Assembly (NCBI RefSeq): GCF_014200605.1
Contig: NZ_JACHCE010000001.1
Coordinates: forward strand, 1,364,001-1,428,000
Origin: Pedobacter cryoconitis
GTDB lineage: Bacteria; Bacteroidota; Bacteroidia; Sphingobacteriales; Sphingobacteriaceae
DNA length: 64,000 nt
Direction of reading: 5' to 3'
Part shown: piece after piece, positions 33,371-43,782 of the stretch
How positions within the stretch are numbered: the stretch's first letter is position 1
Layout: every line of letters begins with the position of its first letter
Notes under the pieces: generated by a model
What the model saw: only the letters and a program-made list of their open reading frames with translations
Database searches by the model: none
Told to the model about the DNA's origin: nothing
Translations under genes and position numbers: made by a program

Positions 33371-36102
33371 AACCCAATCCGATAAAAAATATAAGCTCAT
33401 CCCTGTTATTCATCTTTGTTTTAATTTCAGGTCATACCGTAACAGGTCATACAGCGGCGTCAGGTCATCCGGTTATATCCGTGGATCAATCTGTTCATAT
33501 CCCTATGGTATCACCGGCTAACTTACAATGTGAACATTTAGTAAATCCAATAGGCATTGATGTTCCAAAACCAAGGTTTTCGTGGTTACTTTCAGACCCG
33601 CGTCAGGGGGGCCGCCAAACTGCTTACCGTGTTACTGTCAGTACAGATTCACTGGCGCTTCTTCAGCAAAAATCTGTAATCTGGAATACGGGTAAAGTAA
33701 ATTCTTCGGCTGCATTGCTGATTTATAATGGGGTTATGCTAAAACCATTCACCAAATATTTCTGGCAGGTGGAAATATGGGATAAAGATGGAAAACCTGG
33801 TTCCGGGGGTAAAATTGCAAGCTTTGAAACAGGCATGGTAGAAATGTCCAACTGGAAAGGAACCTGGATCAGTGACAGGAATGATATCAGTTTATTACCT
33901 GCCCCATATTTCAGAAAAGTATTTCAAAATCCAAAAAAGATAAAATCAGCCAGGGCATATATTGCAGCAGGCGGATTATATGAACTTTATCTGAATGGTG
34001 AAAAAGTGGGTAATCACCGGCTCGATCCCATGTATACCCGGTTTGACAGAAGAAACCTCTATGTAAGTTATGATGTGACCAGTAAGCTGCAAAATGGTAA
34101 AAATGCAATTGGTGTTTTACTGGGAAATGGCTGGTATAATCATCAGTCTTTAGCGGTATGGAACTTTGATAAAGCACCCTGGAGAGCCAGACCAGCATTT
34201 TGCCTGGATTTACGCATTACTTATGAAGATGGTTCTGTAGCAACCATTACTTCCGATGGCAGCTGGAAAACACATAGCGGGCCACTAATTTTTAACAGCA
34301 TTTATACGGCCGAGCATTATGATGCACGTTTGGAACAGCCCGGATGGAATACCACTAATTTTGACGACAGTAAATGGGCAGAAGTAACCTTGCGGGCAGC
34401 ACCATCTAAAAATATTGTCAGTCAGGCTATGCACCCCATCCGGAGTGTAGAAACCATTCCGGCGGTTACGGTGAAGAAGTTTAACGACACGACTTATCTT
34501 TTTGATCTGGGCAGAAATATTGCAGGTGTATCCAAAATCAAAGTTAAAGGAGAAAGGGGCACAGTCATTCAGATTAAACATGGCGAAAGACTTTATCCTG
34601 ATGGCAGGCTTGACCTCTCTAATATAGATGTCTACCATCGCCCTGCAGATAAAAAAGACCCTTTTCAAACTGACATCCTGATCTTAAGTGGAAAAGGAGA
34701 AGAAGAGTTTATGCCCAAATTCAACTATAAAGGATTTCAGTATGTAGAAGTAATCAGCAGTAAACCTGTTCAGCTGACTAAAGAAAGCATTACCGGATAT
34801 TTTATGCACAGCGATGTTCCGGCAGCCGGAAAAATCAGTTCCTCAAACCCTTTGATAGACAGGTTATGGTGGGCAACGAATAATTCTTATTTGTCAAATT
34901 TATATGGTTATCCAACTGACTGTCCGCAAAGAGAAAAGAATGGCTGGACAGGAGATGGACATTTCGCTGTCGAAACCGGCCTGTATAACTTTGATGGAAT
35001 TACAATTTATGAAAAATGGCTTGCCGATCATAGAGACGAACAGCAGCCTAATGGCGTATTACCGGATATCATTCCTACTGGCGGCTGGGGTTACGGCACT
35101 GCAAATGGTACAGACTGGACCAGTACAATCGCTATTATCCCCTGGGATATCTATCAGTTTTACGGAGATTCCAGACTGCTTTCAGCTTGTTATGAAAATA
35201 TAAAAAGTTACGTCAACTATGTAACGCAAATTAGTCCTGCAGGATTAACAAGTTATGGAAGAGGGGACTGGGTTCCGGTAAAGTCATCTTCTCCTTTAGA
35301 ATATACTTCTTCAGTTTATTACTATGCAGATGCCCATATTCTTGCTAAAACTGCACAGCTGTTTGGTAAAACCGATGATGCTCAATATTACTCCGTTCTT
35401 GCAGAGAAAATTAAGAAAGCGATCAATGATAAATACCTCAATAAAGAAACAGGCATTTATGGAAGTGGTCTGCAAACCGAGTTAAGTGTAGCCCTGCAAT
35501 GGGGTATAGTCCCAAATGAACTTAAAAGTAAAGTAGCCTCAAATCTGGCAAAAAGAGTGGCTGCAGACGGAATGCATCTTGACGTTGGGGTATTAGGGGC
35601 AAAAGCTATTTTAAATGCACTGAGTGAGAATGGCCAGGCAGAAACCGCTTATAAACTGGCTGCACAGGATACCTATCCATCCTGGGGATGGTGGATTGTA
35701 AACGGGGCAACCACACTTTATGAAAACTGGAATATCAAAGCAGAACGCGATATTTCTTTAAACCATATGATGTTTGGAGAGATAGGAGGATGGTTTTTCA
35801 AGGGATTGGGAGGAATCCGGGTTGATGAAAAACAACCGGGCTTCAAAAATATAATTCTTGCTCCGAATTTTGTCAGTGGTTTAACGCATTTTGAATCAAG
35901 CCATGACGGGCCGTTTGGGACTATTGTATCCAATTGGAAAAGAAAGGGCAATGCTGTGATTTATGACGTGGTTATACCTGCAAATAGTACGGCTACTATT
36001 CATTTTCCAATATCCGGAACCCAATCCGTTTATGATGGAGAAAAAAAGATTAGCCAGGTCTATGAATCAGGTGCCGGGAAATACCAGTTCCAGATCAGAT
36101 AG
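33367..36102 (+). CDS. GH78 alpha-L-rhamnosidase, exported
   Basis: 911 residues with a signal peptide (about 1-27). Domains follow the GH78 order: N-terminal fibronectin-like and Bac_rhamnosid_N domains, a (alpha/alpha)6 catalytic barrel (about 505-830) and a C-terminal beta-domain. The catalytic-centre block DCPQREKNGWTGD is at 518-530, with Glu523 as candidate general acid, one residue shorter than the DCPQRDERLGW version in the second GH78 of this locus. It removes terminal L-rhamnose from polysaccharides or glycosides in the periplasm or at the surface. It is the last gene of the rhaT operon; a strong terminator follows. Confidence 0.92.
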   Translation: MKPNPIKNISSSLLFIFVLISGHTVTGHTAASGHPVISVDQSVHIPMVSPANLQCEHLVNPIGIDVPKPRFSWLLSDPRQGGRQTAYRVTVSTDSLALLQQKSVIWNTGKVNSSAALLIYNGVMLKPFTKYFWQVEIWDKDGKPGSGGKIASFETGMVEMSNWKGTWISDRNDISLLPAPYFRKVFQNPKKIKSARAYIAAGGLYELYLNGEKVGNHRLDPMYTRFDRRNLYVSYDVTSKLQNGKNAIGVLLGNGWYNHQSLAVWNFDKAPWRARPAFCLDLRITYEDGSVATITSDGSWKTHSGPLIFNSIYTAEHYDARLEQPGWNTTNFDDSKWAEVTLRAAPSKNIVSQAMHPIRSVETIPAVTVKKFNDTTYLFDLGRNIAGVSKIKVKGERGTVIQIKHGERLYPDGRLDLSNIDVYHRPADKKDPFQTDILILSGKGEEEFMPKFNYKGFQYVEVISSKPVQLTKESITGYFMHSDVPAAGKISSSNPLIDRLWWATNNSYLSNLYGYPTDCPQREKNGWTGDGHFAVETGLYNFDGITIYEKWLADHRDEQQPNGVLPDIIPTGGWGYGTANGTDWTSTIAIIPWDIYQFYGDSRLLSACYENIKSYVNYVTQISPAGLTSYGRGDWVPVKSSSPLEYTSSVYYYADAHILAKTAQLFGKTDDAQYYSVLAEKIKKAINDKYLNKETGIYGSGLQTELSVALQWGIVPNELKSKVASNLAKRVAADGMHLDVGVLGAKAILNALSENGQAETAYKLAAQDTYPSWGWWIVNGATTLYENWNIKAERDISLNHMMFGEIGGWFFKGLGGIRVDEKQPGFKNIILAPNFVSGLTHFESSHDGPFGTIVSNWKRKGNAVIYDVVIPANSTATIHFPISGTQSVYDGEKKISQVYESGAGKYQFQIR

Positions 36103-36179
36103 ATATCCTTGCCGGCTCAAATAAATCTCTTTTGAGCGCTTATAAGTAGCAATTCCAAAACCATTGAAAACAATATCAG

Positions 36180-36210
36180 GGGAGGCCATTATCATGGTCT
36201 CCCTTTTTTT
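36180..36210 (+). terminator. Rho-independent terminator after the first GH78 gene
   Basis: GGGAGGCCA and TGGTCTCCC pair (one G-T) around a 6-nt loop and are followed directly by seven T. It ends the rhaT-to-GH78 unit about 78 bp past the stop. Confidence 0.85.
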
Positions 36211-36211
36211 A

Positions 36212-36223
36212 TAAAACGTTTTA
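36212..36223. promoter_or_regulatory. Palindrome TAAAACGTTTTA upstream of susC
   Basis: A 12-bp perfect palindrome with a central CG, 89 bp before the susC ATG and directly after the terminator. LacI/GntR-type sugar regulators commonly use such sites. The GntR-type gene at the end of the locus is the candidate reader; a partial match, AAAAGCGTTTAT, precedes that gene. Confidence 0.4.
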
Positions 36224-36311
36224 AATATAAATAAAAGCTGTTTTACAGGATAGAGCAGGTTGCCGATCAGGAGTGGTTAATCTATTTTAGGTCAACCAAA
36301 TATAAACACAT

Positions 36312-39300
36312 ATGACAATGGAGAGAAATTTACAAAAGTTCTTTTCTGCGATGCTCTGTGTACTCTTGTTTACGTTTTACAATAGTACAACAGCCTATTC
36401 CCAGCAGAAAACTGTGACCGGTAAGGTGACTGATCAAAGTGACGGCAGCCCTTTGCCCGGAGTCACGATCAAGGTGAAAGGCACAACTGCCGGCACCTCT
36501 ACAAACTCAAATGGGGAATATGCCTTAAAAGTCACGGAAAATGCAATTCTGGTCTTCAGCTATATAGGTTACAATGAGCTCCGGTTAACCTATACAGGTA
36601 ATGTTAACCTGGATGCAAAGCTTGTTTCCAACAACCAGAAACTGGATGAAATAGTTGTTATTGGCTATGGAACAACTACAAAGAAAGATGCTACAGGAGC
36701 TGTTGCTACTGTTTCGGCGGCACAGATTAAAGACCTGCCTGTCAGCTCTGTTGATCAGAAGCTAAAAGGTCAGATCCCCGGGGTACAGATCAGTACAACA
36801 ACAGGAACACCAGGTGGCGGTACTTCCATAAAAATCAGGGGTTCAGGCTCTATCGGAGCCGGAGATAATCCTTTATTTGTAGTCGATGGGTACCCGATTT
36901 CAAACACATCCGGGCAGGTTTCTAATCCTTTGAATGTGATTAATCCCAATGATATCGAATCAATCACTGTATTGAAAGATGCTTCCTCTACAGCTATTTA
37001 TGGTTCCAGAGGATCGAATGGAGTCATCGTCATTACCACCAAACAAGGCGTAAAAGGAATTCCGGTAGTGAACGTAAGCGCTTATACCGGGATTCAGCAG
37101 GTTCCGCAAAAAGGGAGGCCGCAAATGCTCAATGGAACTGAGTTTGCACAGTTCAGAAAGGATATTATTGTCGATGATTTCGCTTCCAGGGGTTTAGTGG
37201 CTACAGATGCCGATATCCCGGAAGCCTTCCGTAACCCTTCGCAATATGGAAACGGAACAAACTGGTACAATGAAATTATCCATGATGCGCCCATGAGTAA
37301 TCTGGATGCCAGTATTAGCGGAGGTTCTGAAAATACGAAATATGCATTCTCCCTGGGCTACATGAATCAGGAGGGGACCATCCGTTATACCGGGTTCGAA
37401 CGCTATTCGGTCCGGATGAATACCGAAAGTAAAATAGGTAAGAAACTAAGAGTTGGGATTAACCTGGCGCCAACCAACAGTGTGCAGCAACTGAATAATT
37501 TTGAAAATGAATTTGTAGACGTATTGAGCAGAAGTCTTTGGTTAAGCCCATTAGTCCCTGTTACAGATGCTGCGGGCAACCGTACACCTTATGTGATCTC
37601 TCCCAATATGTATGCCGGTCCTAATCCACTAAACAGTTTGGAATTTGGAGGTACTAAATCGAAAAACTTCCGGGGGCTTGGAACTGCCTTTGCTGAATAT
37701 CAGCTTATTGACGGACTTAAATTGAAATACAGTTTTAACGTGGATTATACCAATGCTTCTTCTTTTGTTTTTAACCCTTCATTTGTTGGTGGTGTCAATT
37801 CACCTCCGCCAACCGTACCAAACTCTACAACCAATAAATCAACAAGTTTCAACTGGTTATCAGAAGCAGTGCTAACTTATGATAAAACCTTTGGTAAAGA
37901 CCATCGTTTAAATGTTGTTGCCGGTTACAGTGCTCAAAAAGAGCGTGCAGAAAGCTTATACCTGTTTGCAGACAACTATCCGGACGATAAGATACAGACC
38001 ATCAATGCAGCCTCTATTATTAGCGGCTATAACTCTGACGTGCAGAAATGGTCCATTATTTCTTATCTGGCCCGTGCAAATTATGCTTACAAAGACAAAT
38101 ACCTGTTCACAGCCACCGTACGTACAGATGGTTCTTCGCGTTTTGGCAGCAATAAAAGATACGGGACCTTCCCTTCTGCAGCGTTTGCCTGGAGAGTTTC
38201 GGAAGAGGATTTTATGAAAAAGTCTACCTGGATCAGTGATCTGAAATTAAGGGCAACTTACGGCTTATCCGGTAATTTTAACATTGGAAATTATACCTAT
38301 ATCACCAATATTGGTTCATCCAACTATGTTTTTGGAGGTCAGATTTCAAGCGGCAGAGTCCCTACTTCTTTGAACAACCCTGATTTAACCTGGGAAGAAT
38401 CCTCACAACTTGATGCTGGTATTGATTTGGGAATCCTGAAAAACCGTTTATTTTTCACCCTGGATTATTATAAAAGAATTACCAAAGGGATGTTATATAA
38501 CAGCGAAATCCCTTTATCATCCGGTTATTCGAATGCAATTATTAACTCCGGTAAAATTCAAAATCAAGGATTTGAATTTGGGCTGACTTCTAAAAATCTG
38601 GAAGGCACATTTACCTGGAATACCAGTGCAAACATAGCCTTTAACAGAAACAAAGTATTGGCGTTAAACCAAAATAACGATCCTATTTTTAGTGGCCGCA
38701 GTGGCGAAGGGTCCTATCAGCACATTACCCAGGTAGGCCATCCTGTAGGAGAGTTTTACGGCTATATTCTGGAAGGTATTTACAAAGATCAGGCAGACCT
38801 GAACAACTCTCCTAAACATGTGACTTCGGTAGTGGGCTCTGTCAAATATAAAGATGTAGATGGTAACGGGATTATAGAACCTGTCAAAGATTTTGCCGTG
38901 ATCGGATCTCCTCAGCCCAATTTTACCTGGGGTTTAACCAACACTTTTGGTTATAAAGGATTTGACTTAAATATCCTGCTGGTTGGCTCACAAGGGGGAC
39001 AGATCTTAAAAACAGCCAATCAATATCTGCTCAATATTGACGGTATTTTCAATGTAGACAGAAAGGTATTGAACAGGTGGCGCTCACCAGAAAACCCGGG
39101 GGACGGATTTACGCCAACCACTAATGGGGCAAGGGTAATTTACCGTGATGTAAACTCCTCATGGGTAGAAAGCGCCAGTTATATGCGGATTCAAAACATC
39201 ACCCTGGGTTATAGAGTGGGTGAAAAATTATTGCAGGGTTCTAAAGTCATCAAAGGGGCAAGGGTTTATACCAGCATTCAAAACCTGGCAACTTTCACCA

Positions 39301-39440
39301 AATATAGCGGTGCTAATCCAGAAGTTAGCCGGAACACTATTTCTGGAAATGCAGTAAGCAGTGCACTGGTCCCGGGAGAAGACTTTACCAATTACCCTTT
39401 GCCAAGAACCTTTACGCTTGGTCTTAACCTTACCTTTTAA
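36312..39440 (+). CDS. SusC/RagA-type TonB-linked outer-membrane transporter
   Basis: 1042 residues: signal peptide (about 1-31), carboxypeptidase-like domain (about 33-115, VTGKVTDQSDGSPLPGVTIKVKG), TonB-box/plug start (KLDEIVVIGYGTTTKKDATGAV), plug with VQISTTTGTPGGGTSIKIRG and YGSRGSNGVIVITTKQG, and a SusC-type barrel ending in FTLGLNLTF. It imports oligosaccharides or glycosides across the outer membrane together with the SusD partner encoded 13 bp downstream. Its place in the locus suggests rhamnose-containing glycans. ATG at 36318 is an alternative start. Confidence 0.95.
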   Translation: MTMERNLQKFFSAMLCVLLFTFYNSTTAYSQQKTVTGKVTDQSDGSPLPGVTIKVKGTTAGTSTNSNGEYALKVTENAILVFSYIGYNELRLTYTGNVNLDAKLVSNNQKLDEIVVIGYGTTTKKDATGAVATVSAAQIKDLPVSSVDQKLKGQIPGVQISTTTGTPGGGTSIKIRGSGSIGAGDNPLFVVDGYPISNTSGQVSNPLNVINPNDIESITVLKDASSTAIYGSRGSNGVIVITTKQGVKGIPVVNVSAYTGIQQVPQKGRPQMLNGTEFAQFRKDIIVDDFASRGLVATDADIPEAFRNPSQYGNGTNWYNEIIHDAPMSNLDASISGGSENTKYAFSLGYMNQEGTIRYTGFERYSVRMNTESKIGKKLRVGINLAPTNSVQQLNNFENEFVDVLSRSLWLSPLVPVTDAAGNRTPYVISPNMYAGPNPLNSLEFGGTKSKNFRGLGTAFAEYQLIDGLKLKYSFNVDYTNASSFVFNPSFVGGVNSPPPTVPNSTTNKSTSFNWLSEAVLTYDKTFGKDHRLNVVAGYSAQKERAESLYLFADNYPDDKIQTINAASIISGYNSDVQKWSIISYLARANYAYKDKYLFTATVRTDGSSRFGSNKRYGTFPSAAFAWRVSEEDFMKKSTWISDLKLRATYGLSGNFNIGNYTYITNIGSSNYVFGGQISSGRVPTSLNNPDLTWEESSQLDAGIDLGILKNRLFFTLDYYKRITKGMLYNSEIPLSSGYSNAIINSGKIQNQGFEFGLTSKNLEGTFTWNTSANIAFNRNKVLALNQNNDPIFSGRSGEGSYQHITQVGHPVGEFYGYILEGIYKDQADLNNSPKHVTSVVGSVKYKDVDGNGIIEPVKDFAVIGSPQPNFTWGLTNTFGYKGFDLNILLVGSQGGQILKTANQYLLNIDGIFNVDRKVLNRWRSPENPGDGFTPTTNGARVIYRDVNSSWVESASYMRIQNITLGYRVGEKLLQGSKVIKGARVYTSIQNLATFTKYSGANPEVSRNTISGNAVSSALVPGEDFTNYPLPRTFTLGLNLTF

Positions 39441-39453
39441 TCTTTTGTTCATC

Positions 39454-40968
39454 ATGAAGAATTACACAAAATATATAATAGCCGGGGTTCTGCTGATCAG
39501 TCTATCGGTCTCAGGCTGTAAAAAGAGCTTTTTAGATCAAACCCCCGAAGCCTCTTTGCCAGGCGTTAACTTTTACAAAACAGAAACGGATATTAAACAA
39601 GCCGTGAGCGGTGCCTATTCTTCCATCAGTGATATGGGCAGGGTAAACTACTGGCTGTTCGGCGAAATGAGATCCGACAATACTACTTTTCAATATAATC
39701 CGGCAGACCGCGGTTCTGAACAGCGCGAATTTATGGATCAGTTTCTGATTGGGGCAACCGCAGAACCTTTACAAGGTTACTGGCAGCAAAATTATACCGG
39801 TATTTTACGCTGCAATGAAATCCTGGCCAGAATCGGTGATGTACCGATGTCTGCCGGAATGAAAAATCAATATACAGGAGAAGCCCTGTTTTTGAGGTCC
39901 TTTCATTACTTTAACCTCGTCAGGCAGTTTGGGGGTGTACCTTTAAGATTGACCCCAAGCCAGTCACCAGCAGACTCACGTTCTAAAGGCAGGGCTTCAA
40001 TTGAAGAAATATATACGCAAATCAGTGCAGACCTGAATACAGCAGGAACAGCATTACCTGTTAAATATACCAGTACTGAGGCTGGCAGGGCAACACAGGG
40101 CGCTGCATTTGCTTTACTGGCTAAAATATACATGACTCAAAAGAAATTCAGTGATGCGCTCACTGCATTGAGAAAAGTACAGCAGCTTGGTTATAACCTG
40201 ATGCCTGTTTATAAAGATATTTTTCTTCCTGCCAATAAAAATAACAGTGAATCTGTTTTTGAGATTCAGTATCTTGGATCACAGCCGGGGCTGTCCAGTG
40301 ATTTCCTTTATCAGTTTGCACCATGGAGTTCTGGCAGCATCATAACCGGAGATCCTGCAACTTCTCTGAATGGGAGCAGTGGCTGGAATATCCCTACACA
40401 AGATATGATTAACGCTTATGAAACCGGTGATTTAAGAAAAGATGCTTCCTTAGCAGAAGGCTTTACCGATCTGAGCGGGAAATTTGTAAGCATCCCTTAC
40501 GTTAAAAAATATAACCATGGCATTATCGACAGAGGCCGTACCAATGATAACTTCCCTGTGATCAGGTATGCAGATGTACTGCTGATGATTGCAGAATGTC
40601 TGAACGAACAGGGTTTTGCAGCAGGTGGCGAACAATTTACTTTGCTGAACCAAATTCGTACAAGGGCAGGATTGCCGGCTAAAACTGCAGCAAACCCTAT
40701 TGCAGCCTTAAGCGTAGATAATCAGCAGGCTTTCAGGGACGCAATTTTACAAGAAAGACGTGTAGAGCTGGCTTTTGAAAATCACCGCTGGTATGATCTG
40801 GTACGTTCAGGTAAAGCAGTAGAAGTAATGACTGCACATGGACTATATGAAATTGCACACCGGACAAATATCCCATCGGGTTCTTACCTGCTCAATGCTA
40901 ATAAACTATTGTTGCCTATCCCTCAAAGAGAGGTGAATCTGGATAATCTAACTCAAAACCCTCAATAA
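39454..40968 (+). CDS. SusD/RagB-type glycan-binding lipoprotein
   Basis: 504 residues from the ATG at 39454. This start gives a lipoprotein signal peptide with lipobox SVSGC (MKNYTKYIIAGVLLISLSVSGC) and avoids a 90-bp overlap with susC. The tetratricopeptide-rich SusD fold is recognisable: CKKSFLDQTPEASL, FLRSFHYFNLVRQFGGVPL, and the C-terminal block IRYADVLLMIAECLNEQ then ERRVELAFENHRWYDLVR. It sits on the outer surface as the lid of the SusC transporter and binds the substrate. Confidence 0.95.
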   Translation: MKNYTKYIIAGVLLISLSVSGCKKSFLDQTPEASLPGVNFYKTETDIKQAVSGAYSSISDMGRVNYWLFGEMRSDNTTFQYNPADRGSEQREFMDQFLIGATAEPLQGYWQQNYTGILRCNEILARIGDVPMSAGMKNQYTGEALFLRSFHYFNLVRQFGGVPLRLTPSQSPADSRSKGRASIEEIYTQISADLNTAGTALPVKYTSTEAGRATQGAAFALLAKIYMTQKKFSDALTALRKVQQLGYNLMPVYKDIFLPANKNNSESVFEIQYLGSQPGLSSDFLYQFAPWSSGSIITGDPATSLNGSSGWNIPTQDMINAYETGDLRKDASLAEGFTDLSGKFVSIPYVKKYNHGIIDRGRTNDNFPVIRYADVLLMIAECLNEQGFAAGGEQFTLLNQIRTRAGLPAKTAANPIAALSVDNQQAFRDAILQERRVELAFENHRWYDLVRSGKAVEVMTAHGLYEIAHRTNIPSGSYLLNANKLLLPIPQREVNLDNLTQNPQ

Positions 40969-40975
40969 TTTGATT

Positions 40976-43711
40976 ATGAGAAATTACTATTTAGGAATTG
41001 TACTTAGTTGTACGATCATGAATTTACCGGCCGCTGGCCAAACTTTAAGCGTGACCGGTTTAAGAACAGAATATCAGAAAAACCCAATGGGAATAGATGC
41101 GGCTGCGCCACGTTTAAGCTGGAAAATCAATTCTTCGGAGCGTAATGTCATGCAGCGTGCCTATCAGATCAGGGTCGGTACTGATTCGGCTGCCTTATTA
41201 ACAGGCAAGTCTGTGGTGTGGGATAGTGGAACACAGCAAAGTGATGCTTCTGTCTTTTTGCGTTATGCAGGCTCGGCGCTTCAATCTAATACCCGCTATT
41301 ACTGGCAGGTAAAAGTGAAAGATAATCAGGATCATGAGTCTGCATGGAGTGCTGTTAATTCCTGGCATACCGGTTTGTTTAATCCAGCCGAATGGTCAGC
41401 GCAATGGATTACCAGTTCAATGGCAGATACCTTAGTAGGGCCAAGCCCTATATTCAGAAAAGTATTCTCTACTGAAGGCAGGGTAAAATCGGCCATGCTG
41501 TATATTACCGCGCATGGCTTATATGAAGCACAATTAAATGGAAAACGTGTGGGGCAGGATCATCTGGCACCAGGCTGGACAAGCTATGAAAAGCGTCTGC
41601 TTTACCAGAGTTATGACGTAACTGGCTTACTGAAAAATGGACAGAATGCTATTGGATTTACTTTAGGGGATGGCTGGTATCGCGGTTATCTGGCTTTTGA
41701 AGGTAAACGCGGCTTTTATGGCAAACATTTGAGTGGCCTGGTACAGTTAGTCGTTGAATATACAGACGGTACAAAGAAAGTGATCAATAGTGATCAAAGC
41801 TGGAAATATAGTACAGGGCCTGTACGTTTCTCAGATCTTTATAATGGAGAAGTCTATGATGCCAAATATGAAAAACCAGGCTGGTCGACAGTGAATTATA
41901 AGGATGCAGACTGGAAAAATGTACAGGTTATCCCGGCAGGAAAAGAAGCTTTGGAAAGCAGTATCAGCCCGCTGGCACGTAAACATGAAGAGTTTAGTGT
42001 GGTTAAATTAATTAAAACACCAAAGGGGGAGACTGTGCTTGATTTTGGCCAGAATGTAGTTGGCTGGGTATCTTTTAAACTGAGTGGTAAAGCAGGGACT
42101 TATATTCAGCTGGAGCATGGCGAAGTACTTGATAAAGCAGGAAATTTTTATGATGCCAATCTCAGAAAAGCGAAACAGCATGTCAAATACATCTTTAAAG
42201 GCAGCGGACTGGAAAGTTATGAACCGCATTTTACTTACCAGGGATTCCGTTATGTGAAGTTAACAGGGAATATAGCTAAAATTGACCCTTCATCTTTTAA
42301 AGCCATTGCTGTGTATTCAGATATGGACCCTACGGGTACCTTTAAAACTTCAAATCCTTTGTTAAATCAGTTACAGCATAACATACAATGGGGGCAGAAA
42401 GGTAATTTTATGGATGTGCCAACAGATTGTCCTCAGCGTGACGAACGTTTAGGCTGGACAGGAGATGCACAGGTATTTTTCCGTACTGCAGCTTTCAATA
42501 TGGACGTAGCCGGATTTTTTACCAAATGGATGAAAGATGTAGCTTCCGATCAATTGGCTAATGGAAGTGTACCTTTTGTTGTCCCTAATGTGTTGGGTGA
42601 AGGTGCGGCCGGTTCAACAGGCTGGGGGGACGTGGCTACGATAATCCCGTGGAATATGTATGTCGCTTATGGCGATCAGCAAATACTGGCTACGCAGTAT
42701 CCAAGCATGAAAAGCTGGGTTGATTTTATGACCGGTAAAAGTAAAAATGATTTGTGGAACACAGGTTTCCATTTTGGTGACTGGTTGTTTTATCATCCCG
42801 AAGATGATAACGATGGCCGTGCAGCAATTACTGATAAATACCTGATTGCGCAAGCTTTTTACGCACATTCTACCCAGCTGCTGATTAATTCGGCCAAAGT
42901 TTTGGGCAAAAAAGCAGATGAAGAAAAATATACTGAATTGCTGGACCGCATAAAAAAAGCGTTTCTTAAAGAATATATCACACCAAACGGCAGAATGGTA
43001 TCGGGCTCTCAAACTGCCTATGTATTAGCCTTGAATTTTGATATGCTTCCTGAAAATTTAAGACAGCAGGCCGTAGATTTCCTGGTGACCAATATAGAAA
43101 GTTATGGTAATCACCTGACCACAGGGTTTTTAGGTACTCCGTATTTATGCCATGTGCTGACCCGCTTTGGCCGTACAGATGTAGCTTATAAATTGTTATT
43201 GCAAGAGACTTATCCTTCGTGGTTATATCCGGTAAAAATGGGCGCAACTACAATCTGGGAACGCTGGGATGGGATCAAACCTGATGGCAGCTTTCAGACT
43301 ACAGGTATGAATTCATTTAACCACTATGCTTATGGTGCAATTGGTGATTGGATGTACAGAGTGATGGCAGGGTTGGATACCGATGAGTCGGCACCAGGCT
43401 ACAAGAAAATCATCATTTCTCCGCAACCAGGAGGGAAGATTACCCATGCTGCTGCACAGCTTGAAACTTTATACGGCTTAACTGTAAGTGACTGGAAAAT
43501 AGAAAATGGAGTTTTTAAATTGAAGGTGGTTATTCCTCCAAACACCACTGCAAAGATTAAGTTACCAGGAGCTGCCGGAACTATGGTCACTGAAAGCGGA
43601 ACTGCATTAAAGAATATTAAAGCACTGGGCAAGATCTCCAATCAGGGTAATGATATTGAATTTAATGCTGGTTCGGGAACCTATCAATTTGAGTATGCAA
43701 TAAAATTATAG
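40976..43711 (+). CDS. GH78 alpha-L-rhamnosidase, exported, second copy
   Basis: 911 residues from the ATG at 40976, preferred over a TTG two codons earlier. A signal peptide (about 1-22, ending AAGQ) is followed by the GH78 domain series. The catalytic block DCPQRDERLGWTGD starts at Asp484, with Glu490 as candidate general acid. It differs in this block from the first GH78 protein, so the two enzymes may cleave different rhamnosidic linkages. It is co-transcribed with susC and susD (7-bp gap). Confidence 0.93.
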   Translation: MRNYYLGIVLSCTIMNLPAAGQTLSVTGLRTEYQKNPMGIDAAAPRLSWKINSSERNVMQRAYQIRVGTDSAALLTGKSVVWDSGTQQSDASVFLRYAGSALQSNTRYYWQVKVKDNQDHESAWSAVNSWHTGLFNPAEWSAQWITSSMADTLVGPSPIFRKVFSTEGRVKSAMLYITAHGLYEAQLNGKRVGQDHLAPGWTSYEKRLLYQSYDVTGLLKNGQNAIGFTLGDGWYRGYLAFEGKRGFYGKHLSGLVQLVVEYTDGTKKVINSDQSWKYSTGPVRFSDLYNGEVYDAKYEKPGWSTVNYKDADWKNVQVIPAGKEALESSISPLARKHEEFSVVKLIKTPKGETVLDFGQNVVGWVSFKLSGKAGTYIQLEHGEVLDKAGNFYDANLRKAKQHVKYIFKGSGLESYEPHFTYQGFRYVKLTGNIAKIDPSSFKAIAVYSDMDPTGTFKTSNPLLNQLQHNIQWGQKGNFMDVPTDCPQRDERLGWTGDAQVFFRTAAFNMDVAGFFTKWMKDVASDQLANGSVPFVVPNVLGEGAAGSTGWGDVATIIPWNMYVAYGDQQILATQYPSMKSWVDFMTGKSKNDLWNTGFHFGDWLFYHPEDDNDGRAAITDKYLIAQAFYAHSTQLLINSAKVLGKKADEEKYTELLDRIKKAFLKEYITPNGRMVSGSQTAYVLALNFDMLPENLRQQAVDFLVTNIESYGNHLTTGFLGTPYLCHVLTRFGRTDVAYKLLLQETYPSWLYPVKMGATTIWERWDGIKPDGSFQTTGMNSFNHYAYGAIGDWMYRVMAGLDTDESAPGYKKIIISPQPGGKITHAAAQLETLYGLTVSDWKIENGVFKLKVVIPPNTTAKIKLPGAAGTMVTESGTALKNIKALGKISNQGNDIEFNAGSGTYQFEYAIKL

Positions 43712-43782
43712 GTTTTAAATCCTTGAACTAATCAGGTTAGTGTTTTATTTTAGCTAAAAGCGTTTATATTTATTGATTACAA

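Noticed and set aside
39361..39453. Longer SusD start overlapping susC
   Set aside because: The upstream extension is the susC 3' end in another frame; ATG at 39454 gives a standard lipoprotein signal.
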